From the NCBI RefSeq assembly GCF_032118995.1, contig NC_092651.1:21622349-21686348 (forward strand): a DNA stretch of 64,000 nucleotides, in the 5' to 3' direction. Below, one piece after another: positions 12,285 to 24,300 of this stretch. The notes below the pieces were generated by a model. It worked only from the letters and a program-made list of their open reading frames with translations, searched no databases and had not been told where the DNA came from. The DNA comes from Asterias amurensis (Eukaryota; Echinodermata; Asteroidea; Forcipulatida; Asteriidae). Both the position numbers and the translations under genes were made by a program. How positions within the stretch are numbered: the stretch's first letter is position 1; every line of letters starts with the position of its first letter.

Positions 12285-13066
12285 CAGAGTAACGTTACCA
12301 TACCAAGGTGCTAAATTTCACACGTGACTATCGTTGAAACAGAAGGAACCACTTTGAGGCTTGATCATGAGATTTTATACACGAGACTGAGTTGTGGTCA
12401 AAACGAAGCTCAGACGCATCTGATCCCAAAACCCACGGTGTGCTGTAACAGCCATGGGAGGAGGTGCCTTCCTCAACGGTGCAACCATGAGAGTAATAAA
12501 ACCCACCGTGCAGCAACAATCCCACCTTATCTCCTTACACCTCCTTCACATCTTCACCGCTTAAGATAACCAGTCGTAAAAAAACAGCAAGTCGCGAAAA
12601 CGCAGTAAAAAATACCCGCCTTGCAACCCCTAATCACGTATCAATCACCCACTCGTCTGCTAATATGATTTCCTCCGATGGCTCTGGCCACCAACATTTC
12701 ATTTAACAACCTGCCGAGTGACTGACCATCAGCCTCCCCCCTAACCAGCTCGTCCATGGCGCACCACATAAATTACATCAATTTTCACTTGTCCGGACGA
12801 GAGATAAAGAAATCCAACTGAAATTGAAAAATCCCGCAATAAAACTGAACACCTCTTACAAGGTTGGGATTTAATTATTGGTTGGAACAGGGAGCTGAGT
12901 GAAAGCGTGAGAGGAGAAACAATAAACGATAATGTGTAGTTCAGACAGTGCGTAAAGAGAGTGATTTCATGAGTCGGGGTTGAAGCCATATTCAATTACC
13001 CCTCCCTCTGCTCCGCCCCCTCTAAAGTCACAGACTCGTGTGGGAAAGTCCTTCTGGTCGATTTGC
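12285..13066. other. No gene recognised
   Basis: Several short open frames on both strands around 12320-13000 show no recognisable motif. An imperfect inverted pair AAACCCACGGTG/AAACCCACCGTG is really a direct repeat. Confidence 0.5.
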
Positions 13067-13242
13067 TGTAAAGGCACTGGACACCTTTGGTAATATTGTC
13101 AAAAAAAAACAAATCTGTCAACATTTGGACTCGTTTGATCATCAAAGTTGCAAGAGAATAATGAAAGAAGAACCCTTGTTCAGCAAATTTGTGTGCTTTC
13201 AGATGTCCGAGAAGGGCTTCAGGTCTGAAGTCTTTTAATATT
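13067..13242 (-). mobile_element. TTAA MITE family A fragment
   Basis: It begins GTAAAGGCACTGGACACC and continues to the AGGCTTCAGG variant of the centre; the rest is lost. Confidence 0.65.
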
Positions 13243-13299
13243 TGAGTGGGGAAGTCTGACCCATAGATGTTTTGAAGAATGTCCTTGGGGGATTTCACA

Positions 13300-13515
13300 A
13301 AGGGTTAAGACTAGTCTTGTTTCGAGTTAGGTTACTAGTCCTAACTTAAGAGTTAGAACGAGTTATAACTTGGGACTAGCCTTACGTTTTTAATATCTCA
13401 TAGAACTAGTCCTAGGCAAGGACTAATCCTAGGACTAGTCCCAACGTTCTTTGTAAAATCGACCCCTGGTATAGGACTAGTCCCAACGTTCTTTGTGAAA
13501 TCGACCCCTGGTATT
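13300..13515. repeat. GGACTAGTCC-rich block with a 42-base tandem duplication
   Basis: The motif GGACTAGTCC and variants recur through the block. Units starting at 13432 and 13474 (GGACTAGTCCCAACGTTCTT...) are almost identical. Confidence 0.85.
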
Positions 13516-13791
13516 TGAAAGTGACAGATGTTGACCACGTGCTTTATCAATGTTACCTTGTTTCACGAGAGCCTTGGCTTGCCTTGGGATGATTTCTCCA
13601 CATCCGAGCAGTTTTCCCCCCAAGAAATATTGGACAGATGTTACTCAGAGCACCGTGAAAAAGGTCTCATCAACAACTACATTAAACACGAGCGAACCAT
13701 TCGTCACGTCTTACGGCTTAGAGACACTACGTGATTCACCTTTTAAATAGCTCCCACCGAGATGCAAACATGACGTCTACAAGTGGTTGAT
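13516..13791. other. No gene recognised; short overlapping open frames
   Basis: Two plus frames of about 66-68 codons overlap here. No domain is evident and no splice context was established. Confidence 0.4.
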
Positions 13792-14205
13792 GAGGCGAGA
13801 ACTGCCCCATAAAACAAAAAAGATGAGGACACGATAGAGTTGTCTCAAGGCTTCGAGATATTCACTGATCCTCATAAAACCACAGCGGGCTGCTTTTATG
13901 TTTAGACCCAATATGTAGATTGTCAACAAAGAGGAAAACACAAAATTATTTTGAATTCTTCTTACCGTGTTTCTCCTGAACGAAATGATACAGGATTGAC
14001 GAGAACTGCCCGTAAAATAATAAGATGAGAACAATAAGAATTGTCTCAAGGTTTCGAGATATTCACTGATCCTCATAAAACCACTGCGGTCTGCTTTTAA
14101 GTTTAGACCCAATTTTTATGTATATTCTCGAAGAGGAAAACTCAATTAATGCGAGTTCTTCTCATTGTGTTTCTCCCGAACGAAATGATGCAGGGATTTA
14201 CCATT
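13792..14205. repeat. Tandem duplication, unit about 204 bases
   Basis: Two diverged copies share TTCGAGATATTCACTGATCC and GTTTAGACCCAAT at the same spacing. Confidence 0.85.
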
Positions 14206-14532
14206 TCATGTCTGGGCTCTGCAAGAGTTGGAAGAGAGTAACCAGACGTTTCGCTATACCCTTTTATATCAAGCTTTTGGCCATGACATGAATCCCTACT
14301 GTGATGAAGATGTACGTTATATTTTTTATCTGTATCAGTTGTCAAGTTTTTGAGGAAAAACACAGAGCAATGTTTTCAGGATGAGTCGAGCTAATCCGTT
14401 GTAGGCCTACATGCTAAAATAATGTTGGTATCACTGAGAGAATTTTTTTCTAGAAAATTGTTTTACTCATTTCTCGAATGTATACAGCACATCCACACCC
14501 ATGATGAGTTTCCCCCCTCATCAAGTAATATT

Positions 14533-14889
14533 TTAAAGGGACACGTTGCCTTGGATCGGACGAGTTTGTCTATAAAAAGCGTTTGAAACCGTTTGTTATG
14601 AAATAGCAAGATGTTTTAAAAGTAGAATACAATGATCCACACAAGTATCACTCAAAATTTCACGGTTTTCATTCTACGTCGCGAACTAACACGGTTGACT
14701 CCCATAAATGGCCGACCGTGTTAGTCGACGAGGTAAAAAGAAAACCGTGCAATTTCGAGGCATATTTTTTGTAGATCATTGTATTCTACTTTTGCAACAT
14801 CTTTCTAACCATATCGATTTTATAACAAACGGTTAAAGAACGCTATTCAAGGACCAACTCGACCGATCCAAGGCAACGTGTTCCTTTAA
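14533..14889. mobile_element. TTAA MITE family E
   Basis: The ends are TTAAAGGGACACGTTGCC and the complementary GGCAACGTGTTCCTTTAA, bounded by TTAA. The two halves are largely complementary. A second copy is at 34033. Confidence 0.88.
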
Positions 14890-16212
14890 CGGAAGCTTTC
14901 TATATCATCATTATCTTTAACTTTTAATTTTACTGTAAATCTAAGAACATTTTGTGTTTTTTTTGTTTTGTTTTTAATTCATAACAGCACATAGTGCGTG
15001 ATTTAGCAGCATAAACTAAATTTTGACTCTACAAAGTGGCGGGCTGATATCCGCCGATTGTCCGTCAGATACCCCCTATCTCACAAATTACTGAACACTG
15101 TGTGTATTGCGAACGAACAACCTTTGACAAGGATAAAGAGTCAGAAATACATACCAAACAATAATATTTTTAAAGATTTGAATGCAAAGTGCCTTTCTAA
15201 ACCCGAACTTTTTAAAGATCAACACTCTACAGCTTGGTTTTCGAATGGTTATCGTTTAGTTGCCATATTTCATCAGTTGCTCATAACTAGCTTGGTGTAT
15301 ACGCTATTGTCTGTGAAAAATAGATTCGCACCCAGTTATTAATATCTCTTGGGACTCATTGATTCAAGATATATTACAAGTACATATGATGGAGATGAAA
15401 GAAAATATACAGGTAGTTTTCCTACGTTGCGAGATTCAAATAAAATCATGGGGAGAACAGAGGAGCGATAGTTCAAGGCTCAGATTTTACATTGGACCAC
15501 AGGCCCTGGGCTAGTGATTTTAGCGTCGGGCCAGTAAAAGTCAGAACTGAACAAATCGGGTGGTCTCGTATATTTCAATTCACTGTGTATAGTTGTAATA
15601 ATAATATTTACTAAAAAGAAAAAGAGGTAACCAATTCCTGTCTTAAAATAGGCAACTATACGTTTTTTCCTTTTTGAAATAATCCTCCAATAGGGAACAT
15701 GTGCTTAACTTCGTTATTGATAACGATGTTGCCATAAGGCACACTTATTGAATACGTTTTCGGAGTTGATTCCCGACACTATATTTCCCCTGGTTAATGT
15801 TTGATTGTGATGCTCATCTCAAGATCAAAATAGTCATGTTTGATGGAATAAATAGAATTTAGAGAAGACTCAAACATTGTGGAATTATTAAGTGTAATAT
15901 GAACTTACGTATTTTGTATACGGTTTCAGAAATAGAATCGGAACCACACAAAATGAGCCAAATCCTCGAGTTATTTTTCCTTAAGATTCTTCGAGCCTTC
16001 ACTTTCCAGTTTAAACAGTTATACATAATTTACATCTTCGCGTTCTTCAAACAAGTGTTTGTTGTATTTTCTTTATAATAAATTCATTCATGAGAACAAA
16101 TCAGTGAAAGTTTGATATTTTGTTTTCTGTATTTATTTGCAAATATCGTGCCCAGGGTAAACTTCATATTTATCTTCCTCGGGTTTGAAATGTAACACAC
16201 AACAACAAACGA
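14890..16212. other. No gene or repeat recognised
   Basis: AT-rich sequence. One 94-codon plus frame at 15058-15342 shows no motif and no splice context. Confidence 0.5.
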
Positions 16213-16598
16213 TTAAAGACAGTGGACACTATTGGTAATTGTCAAAGACTAGTTTTCACAGTTAGTGTATCTCAACATATGCATAAAATAACAAACCTGT
16301 GAAAATTTGAGCTCAATCGGTCGTCGAAGTTGCGAGATAATAATGACAGAAAAAACACCCTTGTCTCACGAAGTTGTGTGCTTTCTGATGCTTGATTTCG
16401 AGACCTCAAATTCTAAACTTGAGGTCTCGAAATCAAATTCGTGAAAAATTACTTCTTTCTCGAAAACTACATCACTTTAGAGGGAGCTGTTTCTCACAAT
16501 GTTTCATACCATCAACCTCTCCCCATTACTCGCAATCAAGAAAGGTTATATGACGATTATTATTTTGAGTAATTACCAATAGTGTCCACTGCCTTTAA
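16213..16598 (-). mobile_element. TTAA MITE family A, full length
   Basis: Both termini are intact (TTAAAGACAGTGGACAC ... GTGTCCACTGCCTTTAA). Confidence 0.9.
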
Positions 16599-17508
16599 AT
16601 TACAGTTTATGTGAAATTGATTCCAACTTGAAAGGTTTTCTTGTTCACATTCACTCATCGTTTTATTCAAGACTTTCTCATAAGTTATTGGCAGGTGCAA
16701 ATTAATTGCCGATGACGTCTTAGCTATATAAGGCCTTGTCTCACGAGGCAACTTTTACAGGCAACTTGGAGGCAACTGTACGTTAGTGCATGCTGCATGA
16801 CACGTTGGCCAAACTTTTCGAACAGTGTCTTACGATCAGCAAGAAACATGTATGAACATTGAAATTTGAATGCATTTTCTTCCTGGAGATTGACTGTTAT
16901 TGGTTGGTTGCCTGTTTTTCGCCTCGTGTGGCACTTTGAGCGGTTTGTGTACTGGAAATACATAATAGGTACAGTTTGCAATATTATTGTGACCATACTC
17001 ATAAGTTCATAACTATAATATACAATATTTACAAAGTATAATGATCTTCGGCAATGAGTAGTTGGAGCAAGATACCTGCAGACCAATCTTAACATTATAA
17101 TTCACATACAACCCTGAACGAAAATATCTTAACACGTAATAATTTGGCACAAACATAAATCGAAAAGAATAAGTTAACTGTTCTTACATAATTTGTACAA
17201 TCCCCATTAACTCGACAAGGCGGAAGGGTTCGCAATTATCATTTGAATATTAAGGGCAGCCATGTTGTCATGAAGCTTTAAATGGACGTAAACCAAAGTG
17301 AGGCTGAGTAGAAAAAATAGTCTGGTGCCATCCAATAGTATTGAGTTATTAAGACCGTGCATGCAGGGAACCGCACGGCGATGAAAGTGGCACGATATAA
17401 ATTGACACTTTGGTTATATCTTGCTAAAAATTAATAACCGTTATCTCTTGAATCTGTGAAATTATAAGCTCGCTGTCACAAATTTACGCCAAGAACTTTC
17501 CTTTTAAA

Positions 17509-17745
17509 CAAGCAAATGTTTTCCCAAATAAACACAGCTTGCAGGCATGTGTGCCTCGTATTTGGAAGGGCAAGGGCACCAAGGCGTTTTCTCCTCTATT
17601 AGAGGGCATGCCCTATACGAGGAAAATGTAAGTTTCTATACTGAAGCATTTCAAAAGCACCAAGGTAATGGATGACCAGGGGGCATTGAGGCAGTCGCAT
17701 TCATTGGCTCCGTGGAGTACCTTTGGCCTGAGCTTGAGACGTATT
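17509..17745 (+). repeat. Dispersed repeat family F (GGGCAAGGGCACCAAGG)
   Basis: The blocks GGGCAAGGGCACCAAGG and GGCATTGAGGCAGTCGC recur at 42515-42698 (same strand) and, inverted, at 48180-48350. Confidence 0.8.
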
Positions 17746-18200
17746 GTAATATCTAGTACGAGAATCTCACTTGATACAATTGTTACGACTCGTTACCGAG
17801 AAACTTACTTAAGTTCAAAAATTGCAAATTAGCTGATACAAGTGATTCGTAATGGTCGAAAAAAAAAGAAAAAAGTCAATACAAAATAACAACTTAAAGA
17901 CAGTTTTTGGAGTGCTGAAGTTAGGCGAGGGTAGCACCATGTGTAGGGGATATCTTGTCCTCTTCATTTGTATATTTCTTTATATAACTTCAATGGCGAT
18001 CTGCGTCCATTATATCCACTGCGAATGATCATCACCAACAAAACAGTAGAACGAAGATGCGAATTTTCACCGATCCACTCCTCTAGTGTTGTGGCCGTAA
18101 GGTCGAGCAAAAACACCCACGACGTTGCCGGTCAATTCGCGGTGTAGTGTTACCGTGTCTAGTTCAACGGGGAAGCAATGACTATAAGTAGCGTGCGAAG

Positions 18201-18222
18201 CATAGAGCTATATAGCTCTATG
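18201..18222. repeat. Perfect 22-base palindrome in the presumed hand 3' UTR
   Basis: The sequence reads CATAGAGCTA then TATAGCTCTATG, fully self-complementary with 11-base arms. It starts 28 bases after the hand stop codon. In RNA it could form a short stem-loop; no function is known. Confidence 0.7.
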
Positions 18223-18249
18223 GTGCGGAGTTATTTTTCTAGGCCGTGT

Positions 18250-18339
18250 TTAGCGTTGTAGTTCCAGGGCCCAGACGTGTTGTGGCCAGCCGGTTCTGCC
18301 CCGTGAACGCCTGGCTTCGATAGCGTGTTGTGGCTCGGT
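18250..18339 (-). CDS. hand: hand exon 2 (29 codons plus stop)
   Basis: The acceptor TTCTTTCAG lies just upstream on the minus strand (18340-18348). The exon reads in phase 0 from ACC to TAA at 18250-18252. It encodes [14 protein letters not shown], then [15 protein letters not shown], the diagnostic HAND C-terminus. The exon is too short to stand out as an open frame and lies 9.8 kb from exon 1. No AATAAA was found close downstream, so the 3' UTR end is unassigned. Confidence 0.94.
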   Translation of the reverse strand, partial: TEPQHAIEARRSRGRTGWPQHVWALELQR

Positions 18340-21300
18340 CTGAAAGAATAAATAAAGAGGATCATAAGTATAACATATTTCAAACAGAAATTTGGAAAAC
18401 CTGCCATTAAACCGAGATTATCAATACAAATATACAATTAAAACCTTTAAATGGTTGTTTGTACCGAAATAAACACAACATGTCTCAAAAGATTTGTTGT
18501 ACAAAACGATTGATCAGATTTTTTGCCGCTATAGTTATTATTAAGTCGCAAACTGGTACTATGTTACCCGCTGTGTTAGTGGGAAAACTGCTTATGCTTA
18601 GAAGAAGAAAAAATTCAGTGAAGCAGCTTCTATGAAACTTTGACCCCTGATTTGCAACAAGTTGCAAGATTCGACCCTAAACTGTACAATACATAAAAAC
18701 ATATGTCGTTTGTTGGAGAAGCGGGCTTAAAAATAATTTGTATGTTCTGTAGTGACATCTCAAGTTAAGTGAAAGACACTGGCCATCGACACCTAATTGG
18801 AAAGGACCAGTATTCTCAAATGGTGTGTCCCAACACATCACACCTATGAGTATTGTGGGTCAATTGGTCATCGAAGTTTTAACAAAATAAGAAAGACAAA
18901 AATACCCTTGTTTCACAAATTTGTGTGCTTCCATACAGATGCATGTAAAAAGGCTTCAGGCCTGAAGTTTTGTATAATTGAGCGAGAAATTACCCCTCTC
19001 TCAACACTACGTTTCTTCGGAGGGAGACGTTTCTCACAATGTTTTATACTATCAACAGCTCTCCATTGCTAGTTACCAAGTACGTTTTTATGCTAACAAT
19101 TATTTTGTCCAGTGTCCAGTGCATTTAATGACAGACGTATTTCATGCAAAGTACACATCATAAGCTTAAATTAAGTCATTGTTATGGTTGATTCTTCTGT
19201 CAACATCTCCATAAAAGTTTTAATCCAAACCTTCCCTTTTCAAGACCAAGCCAGATAAACACAAACCACTCACATGTTCTGTTAATTAAACGTTTGATAT
19301 AATTTGTGAAGCCAATTTAATTAGTCACATGCAAAAAGAGACACAATGACAAGTAAGAGGAACTCACAATACAAAATCCCATGCACACCGTATAACCATC
19401 CGTACATGTGAACGTGGGGAACAGAATGAAGCTATAGAGAGGGTGGGACTTTTACTTCAAGTTCGTGCAAAGACTATTACTTCATAGAGACCAACCTCCT
19501 TCCCCCAAATTTCCACTTATCAATTCTAATTTCCCGAGTTGTCACTTTCACAAACGTGCAAATATGAATTCATAACAAATGGAACATGCTATATCATTAT
19601 GTACCTGTTTTCTTGTGATTTATAAAGGAGGATCTTGATGTGAATACGGAATGTTAAACATCCAGTTTTTGCAGTGTAATACACTGCAGAAACTTGTGTT
19701 AAAATTGACACCATGTATGGGCTTTGTCACATAATCATAGACACACAAGAGAGAATCAATATTAACATCACAGAGTGTTAAAATGTCCTGGGCCCAATTC
19801 AATAGAACTGCTTAAGCACATTGCTAAGCATGAAACTTCGGCATTGATAAAAACAGGATTACCAACCAAAGGTCCATGTGATATTCAGGACGAGCAAACA
19901 ACAGCTGAATACCTATCACAAGCAATATGCAACACATGGAAATTTGGTCGGTAATCCTGTTTTCATGAAGGAAGAAAGGTCATGCTAAGCCAATTTGTGT
20001 GCTTAGCAGCTCTATGAAATTGTGCCCAATTGTGTTGACAGAAATAAGTGTTATTACAACATACTAGGGTGTATTATAATTAAAAATCCCTGAATAATGA
20101 AGTCAAAAATAAGCTGCATCTGAAATCATATACAAACGCAACAGCGGATTTCACTTTTTACAACCTGAAAATAGAAAAGGTCGTTCTTTACACAACATAT
20201 TTAATGCTCAAATATTAATAGGTTTCTTATGTGTATTAGTTTTTGATCACACACAAACACTGTCTGTAGCCTGTGTCAGCTCTACCAACACGTACACCTT
20301 AAACTATTGGTGTTTTACTGGCGTTTGTTGTAAAGTATATTCATGAAGAAATATTCTTTGTAATTTAAAAGGATTTACGTAAATTATTGAAGTACAATCA
20401 CTTGAAGGAAAACTGTTCGGTTTATGTTCTTGAAGTGTCTACAGATTGGTTTTCATGATTTTCAGAATCTGAATGTCGTCTGCAATACCGACCCGTACAT
20501 AATTTGTATGTTGTTGACCAAACAAAATATGGAAATACATAGTAGGCCTTCTTGAAAGGTCGTTTTATAAGTTTGTGTTCGATACACGTCTCATGGTAGT
20601 TTTATTATCCTGGTTGTCAGACATTCTCTTCTTTCTTTCTAGACAGTCTCAAGAGTTGATGACGAAACATGTTTTTGTCTCCACTTCAGAAGTCCTCAGA
20701 GTGTTTATTATTCTAGTTGTATAACAGCGATCTTCAGACGAGAGGAAATTATTTCCCGCGTTATTATGAATTCACTCTATGCACGTAGCGAGGAAACACC
20801 GACAGAATGTTGTTGAGAGTTTATGGTTATGGTGTAAACATACCATTTACACCGATTATCCATCATACAACGATCAATCATAACAAAGATACAAGCCCAA
20901 CCTTTCTGATATTAGCTGTTTAGGCCAATGTTTTTGAGAGGGAAATGGGCTATTATTAAAGGCAGTGGACACTATTGGTAATTACTCAAAATAATTATTA
21001 GCATAAAACCTTTCTTGGTGACAAGTAATGGGGAGAGGTTGGTGGTATAAAACATTGTGAGAAACAGCTCCCTCTGAAGTGCCATAGTTTTGGAGAAAGA
21101 AGTTGTTTTCCACGAATTTGATTTCGAGACCTCAAGTTTAGAACTTGTAAACTTGAGGTCTCGAAATCAACCATCTAAACGCACAGAACTTCGTATGAAA
21201 AAGGTGTTTGTTTCTTTCATTATTATCTCGCAAGTTCGACAACCGATTGAGCTCAAATTTTCACAGGTTTGTTATTTTATGCATATGTTGAGATACATTA

Positions 21301-24300
21301 ACTCTGAAGGCTTGTCTTTGACAATTACCAATAGTGTCCACTACCGTTAAGTCAATAAAAGAAGATATCCCTTTTGGCTAGACTATTATGTCAATGCTCC
21401 ACTGGCTGTGTTATGGCCGAGTCGGTTAGTACGAATACAGTCTCGTACCACCATAATTTGCATCAATGTATGCCGCTATATTTTATGTTCAGCCACATTA
21501 ATATGAGATAAATGGATATTCGAGAGACAACTCGACCAATAATGGCCAATCACTACCAATGGCTGGCTATGTACTACAGTCTGGCTGTTGCAGTGCGCAA
21601 ATGTTTCACTGTTGTTGGTCAATGACTGCGTTATGGCTGATGTCATTTAAAATGAATACAGCTTCGTTATAACTTTTGTTCAGCCACATTATAGTCAGAT
21701 ACCGGTAAATGGACATTCGAAAGACAACTCGACCAGTAATGGCCAATCACTAACAATGACTACGTCATCTGGCAAGACTGCAGTATGCCAATGCTCCACC
21801 GCTAATGAATTCTTAGCCAATCACTGCGTTTTGGCTGAGCTAGTTAATATGATTCTCAAAGCACCATATTCGAATGTACTAACAATAAATGAGATTATTC
21901 TTTTTGGAATAGAGGGACCAAAATCATCCAAAATGAGGTTTGTCAACATTCCATGATTGGCTCGACACCCCTCTTTCGGTTTTCATTCCTAAATTGATTT
22001 GTGTGCTTCTAACTCAAATATCTCTAGACCAACACAATATCGAGGTTTATTATTTTTGTCACTATCGTAACCACAATAGGCAATACCGGGCATGCCAATT
22101 CTAACCAAAAATACCAGCTGCAACTCTCCCCTTGCCTTTCGCTGACAGAAATACACCCTGAACTTGTACCCATTTTGCCAAGGTCTCTGTAAACACCATA
22201 AACAAAAGCAGCAGCAGAAGAATTAAAAGACGAACAGGTTCCGTTTACCGTCACCTCTGGTCGACCTCTTGTTTGTTATCCCGCGGCAGGTAAAAGAAGT
22301 CTCGGTCCAAGACAATAGTGTAAAAGACGGGACAAGACAAAGTCCCCCGCACACGGTAGCTGTATATAAGCTTAGGGTCAGACCTGTCAGTTTAGGTGCA
22401 CAGGCCGGGGAAATTTAAAGGCAACATGTGCTTCCGAGTGGCCCTGCAATAAATATTATACCGTGGACTGGGAACACACCGGCTGTGTGTTTGGATACGA
22501 CCGCGTGGTTTATCCTGCAACCCTGGAAGGTAAACTGTAAACATGCATCTTTTTTTTTTTACCGCTGCTAATGTTGTTTAACATCACATAGCAAGGCATG
22601 CAGGTTTCAGTAGGTGACAAATGAGAATATTTTGTCCGATACCAAATTTTACACACAAATTGAGCTCAAACTAACATGTTTACATAGTCGTCATTATATA
22701 GCTAATTTGTCATTCTGTAACTTACAATTCTGTAACGTATCAAACCGGATACATAACAAACCTTGTAACATTCGGTGCTTGGGCTGCTATATATAGAACT
22801 CGAGACTAATTAAATAATGGACGGACAAAAGATATTTGACAAAGATATTGCGACATCCATGGTCATAATTTCATCGAAACAAACGAAAGACTTCCTCTAT
22901 CAAATAGAAGGGACAGTAGGGCCTACAAAAGAATCGGGATTGTTTAGAATGCAGGTGTACCCCACTACTTTTGATGATTCGGCTGTTCATGGAGGAAGAA
23001 ATTCTTCCTCCATGGGCTGTTTAAGTTGTATTGATGTATGTTGTCATTGGGCTGTGACGATTGGGTTGTAACCGTGGTCCAGTGAATATACTTCAGGACG
23101 TGCAATCAAAAGGTTTCGGGTTCAAATCCAACCAAGCTAACATAATAAGTTTATCTAACAATAACAAACAAACATGTCAACTAAAAATAAGTAGAATATG
23201 TTCAAAATTGTTGTTGGTAAGTTGTTTGCAATTACGTATATCTGTTCGGCAGATAGGCGATGAGATTGTCTCTTTGTTGATAGAAGATCCACCATTGCAA
23301 TTAGGAACATCTCAATATCAAAAGTCTAACATCAAATGAGGACACAATGGATCACACAAGCAGCCCATTGTGGAGTAGTCTTTTATATAAAGCGTACAGC
23401 ATCTCACACAGCACGGACACATAAATACATGTACTTTACTTGGATCTTGCTTGCCATAAAAATTAACTGTTTGCTGAATCTGAGAATTTAATAGTTAACA
23501 TCTTTAAGATCCAATAATCAGTCGCACTGGGGAAAAACAAAATCATAAAAAGTTTTCAACAAAATCAAATGAGCCGTTGATTTTAAATGATTTTTAAAAA
23601 CCCAAGAGAATACTTTACATTTAAAGTATTCCTTACACATTATATTATCAAAGTTTAAAATTCAATGTTATTATTGACTTTATTGTTTTGTTCCGAACCG
23701 AATATATCAGGTTTTAAACCAAGCTTAATTATTGATCACGAGAGTAAAATGTTTCAACTAAACTTGGTCTTCATTTCTATACGTTTTCGAAGAAGAAAAA
23801 AATCGCATTATAGTTTGCGAGTTGTTTTTCAAGTCATTGGTCATGCTACGCGTTTCTACATGGGCTACATCTGACTCTGAGCCTTCCAAAATACCCGTCA
23901 CTATTCGTCCATGGAAAGATTCCGTTGTTGTTGTTGGTTCTTTTGAAGAATAAGTGAAAGTTTGGGATTCTTTGAAACGTCATTTAAACCGTCACCGCCT
24001 CTCTTACTAGTTTCATTCTTCATTATGTAACACCAATAACAAATGGCGTGAGATGACGCATCTATATTCCATGAAGGGTGTCGTTGTAGAAACTGATGAT
24101 GTCGAACAAAGATTGGCCAAGGATTCGTCAAGAAATCAATGCTAATTGGTCATCGAGCAAGGACTTGCTCTATGGTCTGAATGTGGAATGAGTTTGATAA
24201 AAAAATATTTGACAAAAGGGCCACCGCAGATATTGTCTATGATTGACTCTTTCGGTGTACCTCATTGTTGTGTTGTTGTTTTAATCTCATTCTTTGTAAT

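Larger units (their letters stand above)
16599..18249. other. Region 3' of hand; probable 3' UTR in its upper part
   Basis: Bases from 18249 downward are likely hand 3' UTR. Bases 17509-17745 are a dispersed repeat. A long minus frame at 16724-17095 covers repeat-like CGAGGCAACTTTTACAGG sequence and is not supported as a gene. Confidence 0.5.

Noticed and set aside
16724..17095. 123-codon minus-strand frame
   Set aside because: No domain, Cys-rich low-information sequence, and it covers repeat-like CGAGGCAACTTTTACAGG units.
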